From NCBI GenBank assembly GCA_019694435.1, contig JAIBBZ010000008.1, positions 119,101-183,100 on the forward strand: a stretch of 64,000 nt of DNA. Reading direction: 5' to 3'. This document shows, piece after piece, positions 57,611 through 64,000 of the stretch (position 1 is the first letter of the stretch; each line of letters opens with the position of its first letter). Position numbers and translations under genes: made by a program. The notes beneath the pieces are model-generated. The model saw nothing but the letters and a program-made list of their open reading frames with translations. It was not told where the DNA came from and ran no database searches. The DNA is from Pirellulales bacterium (lineage in GTDB: Bacteria; Planctomycetota; Planctomycetia; Pirellulales; JAEUIK01).

Positions 57611-57781
57611 ATGGCGGTTTTTGCCTTCCTGAGCAGCTACACGATGATCATCGTGGGCCTCGTTGCGTTGCTGTTGTTCGGCAATCGCCTGCCCGAGGTG
57701 ATGCGCGGCATGGGCCAGGGAGTGAAGGAATTTCAAGACGGTCTTCGCGAAGGCACCGCCGACGACGGCGAAGCGCGGTAG
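57611..57781 (+). CDS. tatA: TatA-like twin-arginine translocase subunit, copy 2
   Basis: 56-aa TatA/E-type protein, 39 bases after copy 1. GAGAGGTGATG precedes ATG 57611. Membrane helix MIIVGLVALLLFGNRLPEV, amphipathic helix MRGMGQGVKEFQDGLREG and a short acidic end. Close to copy 1 in the hinge (LLLFGNRLP), so a tandem duplication is likely. It is too short for the 60-residue cut-off from this start. Confidence 0.88.
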   Translation: MAVFAFLSSYTMIIVGLVALLLFGNRLPEVMRGMGQGVKEFQDGLREGTADDGEAR

Positions 57782-57835
57782 CTATCCGCCATACCAGGTG
57801 TCGCGAAAACAGCAGGGGCTTGGTGAGGTGAGGCC

Positions 57836-58186
57836 ATGACGCTGGGCAATTTTGAACCGTTATGGGCCTTTCTACCGCAGATCGGCCCGAGCGAAATGCT
57901 GATCGTTGGGATCGTAGCCGTGCTGCTCTTCGGCAAGCGGCTGCCCGAGGTGGGGCGATCGCTGGGTCGCAGCATGGTTGAGTTCAAGAAGGGCATGCGC
58001 GGCATCGAAGACGAGTTGACGGGCATTCGCCGCACGGTCGATGCGGTACGCTCGCCGTTGAATAGCTATACGGCCAGCAGGCCGAGCCCTCGGGTAGTCG
58101 ACGATCGCGACGAACCGACGGCCCCCAAATTCGAGCCACCTTCGGCCGAGCCGAAACTCGAATCGCCCGCCGCGGATGCCATGTAG
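57836..58186 (+). CDS. tatA: TatA/TatB-like twin-arginine translocase subunit, copy 3
   Basis: 116-aa protein, 54 bases after copy 2, with GGTGAGGTGAGG before ATG 57836. The membrane helix GPSEMLIVGIVAVLLFGKRLP and amphipathic helix SLGRSMVEFKKGMRGIEDEL match the family. The tail is longer, with about 60 residues rich in Pro, Glu and Arg, and closer to TatB in length, though it keeps the TatA hinge FGKRLP. It may thus act as the TatB of this set. Many nearby proteins with RR signals, such as the DUF1501 protein, would be Tat clients. Confidence 0.88.
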   Translation: MTLGNFEPLWAFLPQIGPSEMLIVGIVAVLLFGKRLPEVGRSLGRSMVEFKKGMRGIEDELTGIRRTVDAVRSPLNSYTASRPSPRVVDDRDEPTAPKFEPPSAEPKLESPAADAM

Positions 58187-58221
58187 CGGTGGCGAAGTTC
58201 CCGCGGCCGGTGCGGCGACAC

Positions 58222-58250
58222 TTTACGCTTCGCCTTGCGGCAGCTATGTT
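58222..58250 (+). promoter_or_regulatory. predicted promoter of tRNA-Val
   Basis: TTTACG (58222-58227), 17-base spacer, TATGTT (58245-58250), close to the form of the lac promoter. It lies 48 bases before the tRNA; a small hairpin (58265-58291) lies between. Confidence 0.5.
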
Positions 58251-58298
58251 TGCGAGTGCTTCTGCCGTTCAGGGCCTTCGAGCCCGAACGGCACTCCC

Positions 58299-58372
58299 GG
58301 GCGGCTAGCTCAGTTGGTTAGAGCGCCATCCTCACACGGTGGAAGTCACAGGTTCGAGTCCTGTGCCGCCCA
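58299..58372 (+). tRNA. tRNA-Val (CAC), target of an integrated element
   Basis: Acceptor GGGCGGC pairs with GCCGCCC; D-arm GCTCAGTTGGTTAGAGC; anticodon loop CTCACAC with CAC; T-arm CACAGGTTCGAGTCCTGTG. CCA is not encoded. The integrase gene on the other strand ends inside the anticodon stem-loop (stop at 58332-58334), so the 3' half of this tRNA is also the end of the integrase gene and probably the attachment core. Confidence 0.95.
58332..58372. other. probable attachment site in the tRNA-Val 3' half
   Basis: Overlap of the integrase 3' end with the tRNA. Its last codons read GGTGLEPVTSTV, the typical ending of tRNA-borne integrases. The second copy of the core would lie beyond the window to the right. 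Confidence 0.65.
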
Positions 58373-59627
58373 TTGCCCGCACCTCTTCAACCGCGTCATC
58401 GTCCGCCATCGTGCGAAATCCCGAGACTTTTTGCGGTTCGCCCTCGTCGCGGTTTTCGCTTGTCGCCTCGTGACGGGCTTTGCCGTGCGCTGACTGCGTC
58501 GGATTTTGCAGCGCCCCTGCACCGCCTTCGAGGGCCCGCTGGTAGTGCTCGTCGGTCAGTTGCAGGTAGTGCTTCTGGGCAATCGCCTGCGAGTTGCCGA
58601 TCCATTCGCAGACCACGTGCCCGGGGAACTGCTCGGCCAATTCGGTCTGCCTCGTGCTGCGAAGATTCTGGAACAACTTGGGCCACGGTTTCAGGCCGGC
58701 CCGGCGGATGATCTTCGTGAAGCGGGTTCGCAGGTTCTTCGCCGCGTCGCGTCGGATCGTGATGACGTGCTCGGCCGGTTGGTCGCCAAGCTGGTCCCAA
58801 AGGGCATCGAGGTAGGGCCGCAGCTCCGGGAAGATCGGCACCACGCGCGACTCACCACCTTCGTGGTGCTCGGTCTTGGGGCTGCGGACGGTCATCCGCT
58901 GGCGTTCCCAATCGATGTCATCCCATCGCAAGGCTAAGTGCTCGGAAGGGCACCGCAGTCCGCCGTAGCGGCTCAGGGCGAACAGCAACCGCCATTGGGC
59001 ATCGGGGCAGGCATCGAGCACGCGGCTCGCCTCGTCGCGGCTCACGAAGTAGTAGCGGCTCGCATTGCGTTGCACGGCCGCCTTGAGGTCGGCGAATGGA
59101 TTGGTCGACACGAGTCCGCTCCGCTCGGCGGCCCGCAGGAATTGCTTGGCGATACCGCACCGCCGCCGGATCGTGTTCTCGGCCAGCCCCTCTTTGACGA
59201 GGTGCAACCGGAAACCGTCCGCGTCGCCGGGCGTGATGTCGCGGAGCGGTTTGTCGGCACCGAAGTATTCGAGCAAGTTCCGCTTGGTGTGGCCGAGGAC
59301 GATCCTGGTGCTGCCCTTCACGTCGGCCCGCGACTTGAGGTAGTCATCGAGAAAACCGCCCAGCATGGCACTGGCCCGCTTTGGCACGAGGCCCACCGCC
59401 GCCAGCCGGCCGTAGAGCGTGTCGTCGAGCTTGCCCAACCAACGGGCCGTGTCGTCCTCGACCGGGTGCCGCGTGAGCGAGGCCACGACCAGCCGCTCGA
59501 CGTGCAGCTTGACCCCTTCGGCCGTGCGTTGGGCAATCTTGCCGAGGCGCAGCGTGCGCCGTTTGCCGTCGGCTCCGGTGAACTGAATCACGCGCCGCCC
59601 GCCGGGTTGCTTGCTGATGCTGGCCAT
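58332..59627 (-). CDS. tyrosine-type site-specific integrase
   Basis: 431-aa tyrosine recombinase that integrates and excises the element. It has an N-terminal Arg-rich DNA-contacting part, a SAM-like domain (DYLKSRADVKGSTRIVLGH), and the catalytic domain with Arg225 (YGGLRCPSEHLALRWDDI), Lys251, Arg323 in NLRSTR and the nucleophile Tyr354 (QKHYLQLT). The first His of HxLR is Gln320 and the later His is Asn345, substitutions sometimes seen in this subfamily. The C-terminus ends within tRNA-Val. It follows the antitoxin gene by 3 bases, so it is cotranscribed with the toxin-antitoxin pair, which may link integrase dose to element control. Confidence 0.95.
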   Translation of the reverse strand: MASISKQPGGRRVIQFTGADGKRRTLRLGKIAQRTAEGVKLHVERLVVASLTRHPVEDDTARWLGKLDDTLYGRLAAVGLVPKRASAMLGGFLDDYLKSRADVKGSTRIVLGHTKRNLLEYFGADKPLRDITPGDADGFRLHLVKEGLAENTIRRRCGIAKQFLRAAERSGLVSTNPFADLKAAVQRNASRYYFVSRDEASRVLDACPDAQWRLLFALSRYGGLRCPSEHLALRWDDIDWERQRMTVRSPKTEHHEGGESRVVPIFPELRPYLDALWDQLGDQPAEHVITIRRDAAKNLRTRFTKIIRRAGLKPWPKLFQNLRSTRQTELAEQFPGHVVCEWIGNSQAIAQKHYLQLTDEHYQRALEGGAGALQNPTQSAHGKARHEATSENRDEGEPQKVSGFRTMADDDAVEEVRAMGGTGLEPVTSTV

Positions 59628-59630
59628 GGG

Positions 59631-60032
59631 TCAACGTCCTTTCTCGGCACGCTCTCGCCGCTTCTGACGGTCGCGGATTGCTTTCTTGAGGGCTGCGTCG
59701 ATCTTGTCCACGAGCTTGACCGACGGCGTGTAATTGCCCGTCTCGATGCGGCTCAGGGTTTCTTGCCGCGTGCCGGCCAGCTCGGCCAGCTCGCGCTGGC
59801 TCAGGCCCGCCGCCCGCCGGTCGCGAATGATGTCCCGGGCCAGGCTGATGCGGGCATACTCGACGGCCGGATAGCGACCGTGTTTGTCAGGCTTCGGCAG
59901 CGGGGGCAAGTCGCTATCGTCGAGCTTCACCTCGGCACCGGCGCGAGCGCAGAGCCGCTCATACTCCGCCTCTTCGATGAGGACGAACCGCTTGCCCGCC
60001 ACCTCGATGCGCTGATGTCCGACCACGTTCAT
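59631..60032 (-). CDS. XRE-family antitoxin (HigA-like)
   Basis: 133-aa antitoxin-type DNA-binding protein. The C-terminal part has an XRE helix-turn-helix: AAGLSQRELAELAGTRQETLSRIETGNYTP. The N-terminal 55 residues start EVAGKRFVLIEEAEYERL, a short Phd-like start, followed by a Pro-rich link; such proteins commonly neutralise a RelE/ParE toxin. ATG 60032 overlaps the toxin stop by four bases, which fixes the start. The open frame goes on upstream to 60410 but that is toxin shadow. The toxin-first order is the HigBA type. As HTH proteins of this kind normally repress their own promoter, the dyad array at 60378-60454 is a candidate operator. Confidence 0.88.
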   Translation of the reverse strand: MNVVGHQRIEVAGKRFVLIEEAEYERLCARAGAEVKLDDSDLPPLPKPDKHGRYPAVEYARISLARDIIRDRRAAGLSQRELAELAGTRQETLSRIETGNYTPSVKLVDKIDAALKKAIRDRQKRRERAEKGR

Positions 60033-60286
60033 TCCTCGTCGTAGAATCCGTCGCGTGGCCCAATCCGTTCGACGATCACTTCGCCGGCCTCGATGCGGAA
60101 CTGTAACCGATACTTGCCCGTCCGCATGCTGTGGTGCCCGGCCCTGTCTCGCCGCAGGGCCTTCGTGCCGCTCACCTCGGGCCAGCGTTCCAAGCGTCGC
60201 ATCAGGTCGTGCATGCGTGCCTTGATTGGTTTGGGTAGCTCGTCGAATTGCTCCGCCGCCGTGCGGTCTAATCTGACGTTCGGCAT
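60029..60286 (-). CDS. RelE/ParE-superfamily toxin
   Basis: 85-aa toxin of the RelE/ParE superfamily; RelE members cut mRNA on the ribosome, ParE members inhibit gyrase. It has the helix pair FDELPKPIKARMHDLMRRL at 14-32 and the C-terminal strands RTGKYRLQFRIEAGEVIVERIGPR ending in the GFYDEE tail. Arg and Tyr residues in GKYRLQFRI correspond to active residues in RelE-like toxins. It comes before the antitoxin, with which it overlaps as ATGA. The short intergenic region ahead of it holds a dyad of 13-bp repeats. Which target it hits cannot be said. Confidence 0.88.
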   Translation of the reverse strand: MPNVRLDRTAAEQFDELPKPIKARMHDLMRRLERWPEVSGTKALRRDRAGHHSMRTGKYRLQFRIEAGEVIVERIGPRDGFYDEE

Positions 60287-60377
60287 TGATCATCCCATGA
60301 CTGAAGTATGCTATCGGAAAAGGTTCGCGACGGCGAGCGGATTCCGTCGAGGGGCCCACGAGGCCGGCCTCGGCTCG

Positions 60378-60454
60378 CCGAAGGTGGCCAACTTGACCGA
60401 AGATGGCCACACCCTAGGGACTGGCCACCTTCGGGTATTCGTGGCCACCTTCGG
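60378..60454. promoter_or_regulatory. dyad array of four 13-bp repeats around the ATPase stop codon
   Basis: CCGAAGGTGGCCA at 60378-60390, CCGAAGATGGCCA at 60397-60409, then inverted TGGCCACCTTCGG at 60422-60434 and again at 60442-60454. The inner pair is exactly symmetric about a CCTAGG palindrome at 60413-60418. The outer spacing is 19 and 20 bases. Two copies lie in the ATPase 3' end, two after it, 90-170 bases before the toxin start. Possible iterons, toxin-antitoxin operator, or RNA hairpin. Confidence 0.7.
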
Positions 60455-61778
60455 GCCAATCTTGCCCAGCTTCCGGCCAGACGAGGCCCGCATCATCCGG
60501 GGGCAGCGACAGCGACCAACCGCCGCGCAGGCCGTCTTTGGTCTTGAGTACCCCCAGCGCTCGACGCGCCCGCCGGAGCGTGCGGTCGGCAATGCCTTGG
60601 CTCCGCGCCTCGCGGTTCACGTCGACCACAGCGACCGGCCCATCGGCCAATCGGTCGCGCAAAAACTCGAGCGCTTCCTCGCGTTCGCTTCGATCCTCGG
60701 CACCGCTGGCCTCGGCCGCGAGCGCCTCGTCGGCCGACACGCGCACCGGGTCCGCTTCCCAGGCGACGGCCGGCTCGTCGTGCGCGCCGTAGGGCCCCAC
60801 GCTGAAGGCCAGGCCGCCTTGGTCCACGCTGAGGTTCGACTTCACCGCCAGCAGCAACCGCCGCGGGCCCGTGGGGTCTTCGCGGTCACGGGTTACTGCC
60901 CAGGCGGTGCGGACCGCCGCCACGAAGGCCAGGCTGCCACTGGTGCGATAGACCGCTTGGCCGCTGCCCTTGTTCAAATGACCCACCGCGAGCACGGCCA
61001 CGTTGTGGCGCGCTGCAAGTTCGGCCAAGGGCGCGAGCATGGCCCGCACGTCGGCGTTCTTGTGGCTGTCCGTGGCACCGCAGAAAGCGCCCAGCGGGTC
61101 GATGATTACGAGCTTGCAGCTAGCCACGCTCACGATGGCCGCCTCGATACAAGTGCGGTCGTGCAGCGTAAGCGGTCGCTCGTCGTGCCGGCCCTCGTCG
61201 TCGGTGGTCTGCACCCCGCGCAGGGCTACGATCCGCGACACGTCGGCACCGGCCGCATCGAGGCGCGGCCGCACCGTATCGGCAAGATCGTCCTCGGCAT
61301 TGGCGATGACCACGCCGCCGGCCGCGTTCGTGTCCCAAGGTATGTCGGGCCAGGGTTTCCCGGCCGACACGCGGGCCGCCAGGTCGCACGTCACGAACGA
61401 TTTGCCGAGGCCCGGGTCGCCCACGAGCAAGGCAAGCTTGCCCAGCGCCAGTCGGCCCGGCCAAAGCCAATCGACCGGCCGCGGCTCGACGGTGTGCATC
61501 GGTACCAAAAGCGGCGCGGCGGGCACGCCCTGCTGCACGCCGGCCAGGTCGCCAATCGTTCGGGCCGCCAACGCTTCGAGCTGCTCGACGATCGCGGCGC
61601 GCTGGGCTCGAAGCGGTTTCCATCGCTTGCAAATCCGCTCGACAAAATGCTCGCGAAGATCGGCACGGGCGATGTCGAAACGATCGTTGAGTTGCTGGTC
61701 GCCGTACCGGGCCGTCAACGCTATCACGCTGCCGCGGCGCGCGGTCGGCCGGTCAAAGTCGATCCGTAGCTCGCTCAC
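60414..61778 (-). CDS. RepA-like AAA ATPase/helicase
   Basis: 454-aa AAA-type ATPase of the RepA/AAA_25 kind, related to hexameric helicases of plasmids and integrative elements. Walker A is GDPGLGKSFVT (Lys126), Walker B is KLVIIDPLGAF (Asp227), and VAVLAVGHLNKGSGQAVYRTSGSL is the sensor-type block. The last 100 residues hold a winged-helix-like part (GIADRTLRRARRALGVLK). GTG 61778 overlaps the preceding gene's stop by four bases, which fixes the start; the longer open frame upstream is shadow. The C-terminal residues are encoded in the repeat array. It probably unwinds DNA for element replication, but no primase or initiator is visible. Confidence 0.85.
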   Translation of the reverse strand: MSELRIDFDRPTARRGSVIALTARYGDQQLNDRFDIARADLREHFVERICKRWKPLRAQRAAIVEQLEALAARTIGDLAGVQQGVPAAPLLVPMHTVEPRPVDWLWPGRLALGKLALLVGDPGLGKSFVTCDLAARVSAGKPWPDIPWDTNAAGGVVIANAEDDLADTVRPRLDAAGADVSRIVALRGVQTTDDEGRHDERPLTLHDRTCIEAAIVSVASCKLVIIDPLGAFCGATDSHKNADVRAMLAPLAELAARHNVAVLAVGHLNKGSGQAVYRTSGSLAFVAAVRTAWAVTRDREDPTGPRRLLLAVKSNLSVDQGGLAFSVGPYGAHDEPAVAWEADPVRVSADEALAAEASGAEDRSEREEALEFLRDRLADGPVAVVDVNREARSQGIADRTLRRARRALGVLKTKDGLRGGWSLSLPPDDAGLVWPEAGQDWPEGGHEYPKVASP

Positions 61779-62110
61779 GCCGCACCGCCTGCCCGCGGGC
61801 TCAGGCGAATCGTCAGCGGCTCCGGCGCGGGGCTCGGTGTCGGCTCTGGTGCCGTGCTGGGCAATGTCGCCGGCGCAGGCACGAGGCGAGCCACGAGTCG
61901 CCGCGCAGTTTCGCGGTCGGCTGCCGTGCGCATCAGGTGTGCCGGCAGGTCCAGCAGGATATGCTGCTGCGCCAGCAGGTGGCCCAGCGTCGCCGGCTGT
62001 CGCGGCCGCGGACTGTCCCAGTCGATGGCCATGCCGTACCGTGCAGCCGCTCGGCGCAGGGCACGACACAGCGCGATGTCATCGTCGATCGGTCGTGGTA
62101 AACTGCTCAT
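61775..62110 (-). CDS. element protein of unknown function, 111 aa
   Basis: Not recognised. ATG 62110 is preceded by GGAG at good spacing. The first 80 residues look helical with charged and hydrophobic alternation (DDIALCRALRRAAARYGMAI, LLDLPAHLMRTAADRETARRL); the last 30 are Pro/Ala/Thr-rich (PEPTPSPAPEPL). It overlaps the second HTH gene by 32 bases and the ATPase gene by four, so it is translated together with them. A role as accessory or loader for the ATPase is a guess from position only. Confidence 0.65.
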   Translation of the reverse strand: MSSLPRPIDDDIALCRALRRAAARYGMAIDWDSPRPRQPATLGHLLAQQHILLDLPAHLMRTAADRETARRLVARLVPAPATLPSTAPEPTPSPAPEPLTIRLSPRAGGAA

Positions 62111-62366
62111 GTGTACTCCGCTCTAGGCGCGGCGAGACTGGCATCTCGACCGCGCCCTTTTTGTTGGTGTCGGTTTTTACGCTGTCGATCATCTCGACGA
62201 GGTCGCGCGGGTCATACAGGACGCGACCGCGCACACGCACAACGGGCACGAGGCCCGCATCGCGCCAGCGGTCGAGAGTCCGCAGGCTGATCGACAGCGC
62301 TGCCGCCGCCTCACGGCTCGACAGCAGCAGCCGGATCGGCGCAGCGGTGGGATCGGTGGTGCTCAT
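62079..62366 (-). CDS. AlpA/excisionase-like HTH protein
   Basis: 95-aa DNA-binding protein with the MerR-like helix-turn-helix of AlpA and excisionase proteins: LLSSREAAAALSISLRTLDRWRDAGLVP, followed by RVRGRVLYDPRDLVEMID, the wing. Such proteins activate or bend DNA for integrase-directed excision or regulate early genes. GAGGTG lies 6 bases before ATG 62366. It overlaps the upstream HTH gene by four bases (ATGA) and the next gene by 32. Together with its neighbour it makes a pair of similar HTH proteins. Confidence 0.85.
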   Translation of the reverse strand: MSTTDPTAAPIRLLLSSREAAAALSISLRTLDRWRDAGLVPVVRVRGRVLYDPRDLVEMIDSVKTDTNKKGAVEMPVSPRLERSTHEQFTTTDRR

Positions 62367-62584
62367 GGCCGCACCTCGCGCGGGTCACTCGCGCGCTCCG
62401 CGAGGAAGCTGCGCAGGTCGGCCACGGGATACAGCACGCTCTGCCGCCGGCCGCTGCCGACTCGTACACAGGGGATCGGCCCGCGCGGGGCAGTCAGGCC
62501 CCAAAGCGTGCGGGGCGATAGGCCCAGGGCTTTGGCCGCTTCGCGCGGCCGCAAGGCCAGGGCCTCGATAGGTGAAGATGTCAT
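62363..62584 (-). CDS. small AlpA-like HTH protein
   Basis: 73-aa HTH protein: ALRPREAAKALGLSPRTLWGL and then the wing with RQSVLYPVADLRSFLAERA. It is a paralogue in layout of the next gene, which suggests division of labour, for example one regulator and one excision factor. ATG 62584 was chosen because GGAG lies 9 bases before it; upstream in-frame starts (62599, 62719) lack this. First gene of the leftward overlapping chain. The palindrome at 62736-62754 lies 150 bases ahead of it. Confidence 0.75.
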   Translation of the reverse strand: MTSSPIEALALRPREAAKALGLSPRTLWGLTAPRGPIPCVRVGSGRRQSVLYPVADLRSFLAERASDPREVRP

Positions 62585-62735
62585 CTCGTCACGCTCCATC
62601 AGGTCGCGGGCTGCGATGTGCGGCCCGTATACCCGTTGGCGCAGCGTTCGGCAAAAAGATGTCGAACAGTGGCAGGTTCGCACGAAAACGCAAGCAAAAG
62701 CCGCGATTCGCGAACTCAAGAAAACTTCTCAGGTG

Positions 62736-62754
62736 TTCGACAGCCGATGTCGAA
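62736..62754. promoter_or_regulatory. TTCGACA/TGTCGAA palindrome, candidate operator
   Basis: TTCGACA at 62736-62742 and TGTCGAA at 62748-62754 with a 5-base spacer, in the gap between the HTH genes and the 401-aa gene. A third half-site TGTCGAA lies at 62660-62666. Such a layout suits a dimeric repressor. Confidence 0.55.
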
Positions 62755-62769
62755 TGATCGAACGCGCCC

Positions 62770-64000
62770 CTAATCGTCCTCCGAACGCCGCTTCCCAGCT
62801 TCAAAGGCTTCTTGGGTCATGCGGGACAACTCAGCAGGCCTGAATTCGCCCCGCAAAGCCTTGAGCGCGTCTGCCAGGGTCGATGCATCTGTGCACTTGG
62901 CCCGATACTTCACATGCCCAGCGAATTCAGTATTGAAAAAAACAGATGCGGTGGATGGGGCGACATCGGCCAGTTTGGCCAGTTCATTGACGCCGATCGG
63001 GTCCGTGTTCAAGCAACCGCCGTCGGCGTACTGATGGTGTTTCGTTAGGGCCGCAATCTGCTTTCTCCTTGCTTCGCCGCGCTCTGTGCTTCGCTTGAGT
63101 CTCTTCGACGCGGGTTGGTGGGTGAATGCTAGCGTTGTCGATTCATCGAGCGGTGCCGGATTGCTGGAGATCATCTCGTGAGTGTATTCGATTTCGTTGC
63201 GCACCTCTGCAACGAGCAGCCCCGGCAATCTCTCAGATACCTTGCCAGTTGCGATGTATTCATTGGCTGCATCAGACCACGCCTTCAGTTCAGCCGCACA
63301 ACTGCGCATTGCGGCTACAATCGAATCTGGGATGGAGTCCAGCGGGATTCGCTCATCGAAACGCGCGCCGCCAGATTCGTCCCGGCAATGCTGCGTAAGT
63401 AGTTCCACCAACTGCGACAGATCAGTCAGCGCGTGCCCCACTGCGGGCGACCAATCAGCGAGAAGATTCGTACCCCCCATCTCCGCGCTCCACTGTGCAA
63501 ACCAGCTCGCTAGATCGCAAACGGCTGGACAAAGGGCATTTCGTGGTACTCCCAGGCCTCGCTGGACAGCCGCTTCGACGACGGACGCTATCGCATTTGC
63601 ATTGCTCGATAGGTGTGCCGCCTCGTCAGCGGTTGGTCGAAAGCCCATGCCTACGTCTGGAGGACCACCATCCAGATCACTGCCGAAAACACGGCGTCTC
63701 TGCCAGGTGCGGAGCTTATCCGCCATCTCGCGAAGCTTTGCCGCTTCGTTGCGGGGTTCGGTTCGATCGCTGGGGAACCGGTCGAGAGACACCAGCTTCG
63801 CGACCGTGCCGATTGTCTCTCTTATTAAGTCGTGCAATTTCGGGAACTGGTTCTCACGGACCAGCAGGTTGTAAACCTCGACCAGAAGGCCGGGTGTTTG
63901 GTCCGTGCCGTCCCGGTTCAATAGGTCAGCCACGATTGCGGCGCGCACAGACGGGGTGAGTCCATAGTCGGTCAAGTCCGCCGCGGCCCGGTCGAGGCGA
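62770..64000 (-). CDS. element gene of unknown function, 5' end beyond window
   Basis: At least 401 aa; the reading frame remains open to the window edge (LDRAAADLTDYGL lies before the TTG at 63975), so the start is probably outside. Not recognised. The protein is soluble and mostly helical, with DLIRETIGTVAKLVSLDRF, ELKAWSDAANEYIATGKV, a basic stretch KRLKRSTERGEARRKQIA at about 300, and a C-terminal HTH-like segment GVNELAKLADVAPSTASVFF. This suggests DNA contact, possibly as a regulator or initiator. It lies upstream of the HTH pair by 185 bases on the same strand. Confidence 0.65.
   Translation of the reverse strand, partial: RLDRAAADLTDYGLTPSVRAAIVADLLNRDGTDQTPGLLVEVYNLLVRENQFPKLHDLIRETIGTVAKLVSLDRFPSDRTEPRNEAAKLREMADKLRTWQRRRVFGSDLDGGPPDVGMGFRPTADEAAHLSSNANAIASVVEAAVQRGLGVPRNALCPAVCDLASWFAQWSAEMGGTNLLADWSPAVGHALTDLSQLVELLTQHCRDESGGARFDERIPLDSIPDSIVAAMRSCAAELKAWSDAANEYIATGKVSERLPGLLVAEVRNEIEYTHEMISSNPAPLDESTTLAFTHQPASKRLKRSTERGEARRKQIAALTKHHQYADGGCLNTDPIGVNELAKLADVAPSTASVFFNTEFAGHVKYRAKCTDASTLADALKALRGEFRPAELSRMTQEAFEAGKRRSEDD

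Larger units (their letters stand above)
58332..64000. mobile_element. integrative element in tRNA-Val (right end beyond window)
   Basis: Starts at the tRNA and continues past base 64000. All recognised genes point left towards the tRNA: unknown gene, two HTH proteins, a 111-aa protein, AAA ATPase, toxin, antitoxin, integrase. No phage structural, conjugation or terminase genes are in the visible part, so it could be a satellite, a genomic island or the end of a larger element. Confidence 0.85.

Noticed and set aside
60414..62069. Longer start of the AAA ATPase at 62069
   Set aside because: The extra 97 residues lie antisense-free but in the wrong frame over the 111-aa gene; the GTGA overlap at 61778 gives a coherent start.

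Overview
The window looks like a chromosomal stretch of a planctomycete, most likely of the Pirellulales type. Evidence is the high GC content and several lineage-typical genes: DUF1501 and DUF1549/DUF1553 proteins, PEP-CTERM exported proteins, giant surface proteins whose N-termini carry a LEERRLLA/LEARRLLSG motif, EF-hand proteins, a Hanks-type kinase with a single C-terminal membrane anchor, and a 23S-5S rRNA operon with no 16S gene beside it. Assignment is from protein families and gene order only; no search was run.

Layout. 1-2.4 kb: 3' end of a peptide-type ABC solute-binding protein overlapping a secreted protein of unknown function. 2.4-9 kb: Ser/Thr kinase, RluA-type pseudouridine synthase, Maf nucleotide pyrophosphatase, TolC-type efflux protein, an Ala-rich lipoprotein and a class C beta-lactamase-like esterase. 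9.1-13.0 kb: minus-strand 23S-5S rRNA operon with a recognisable promoter, a long leader, a 21-bp processing stem and a terminator. 13.3-22.2 kb: BON-domain protein, small membrane protein, a gene-poor 1.1-kb stretch, a 59-aa basic protein, a TlpA-like thioredoxin protein with calcium-loop-like repeats, tRNA-Ile(GAT), a lipoprotein and type III glutamine synthetase. 22.4-43.9 kb: cell-surface region with a 1406-aa beta-strand-repeat protein, a coupled DUF1549/1553-DUF1501-EF-hand operon, a KUP potassium transporter, tRNA-Ala(TGC), two PEP-CTERM proteins and a 1888-aa subtilase with RTX-like repeats. 44-48.7 kb: PaaK/CapK-like adenylating enzyme with a small partner protein, a membrane glycosyltransferase-like protein and a lipoprotein.

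48.9-58.4 kb holds the most system-like host cluster: a 1008-aa TPR protein, an ExbB/TolQ-type channel, an ExbD/TolR-type protein and a membrane-anchored protein whose Pro/Ala-rich linker leads to a terpenoid-cyclase-like alpha/alpha-toroid domain in the position where TonB would be expected. A GT-B-like transferase and three tandem TatA-like genes follow, then tRNA-Val(CAC).

58.3 kb to the window end is an integrated mobile element in the 3' end of tRNA-Val. It is read leftward as a chain of mostly overlapping genes: unknown 401+ aa gene (cut by the window), two small HTH proteins, a 111-aa protein, a RepA-like AAA ATPase, a RelE/ParE-type toxin, an XRE antitoxin and a tyrosine integrase whose last codons lie in the tRNA. 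Two cis elements stand out: four 13-bp copies in near-perfect dyad symmetry around the ATPase stop codon (60378-60454), and a TGTCGAA palindrome plus a third half-site in front of the HTH genes.
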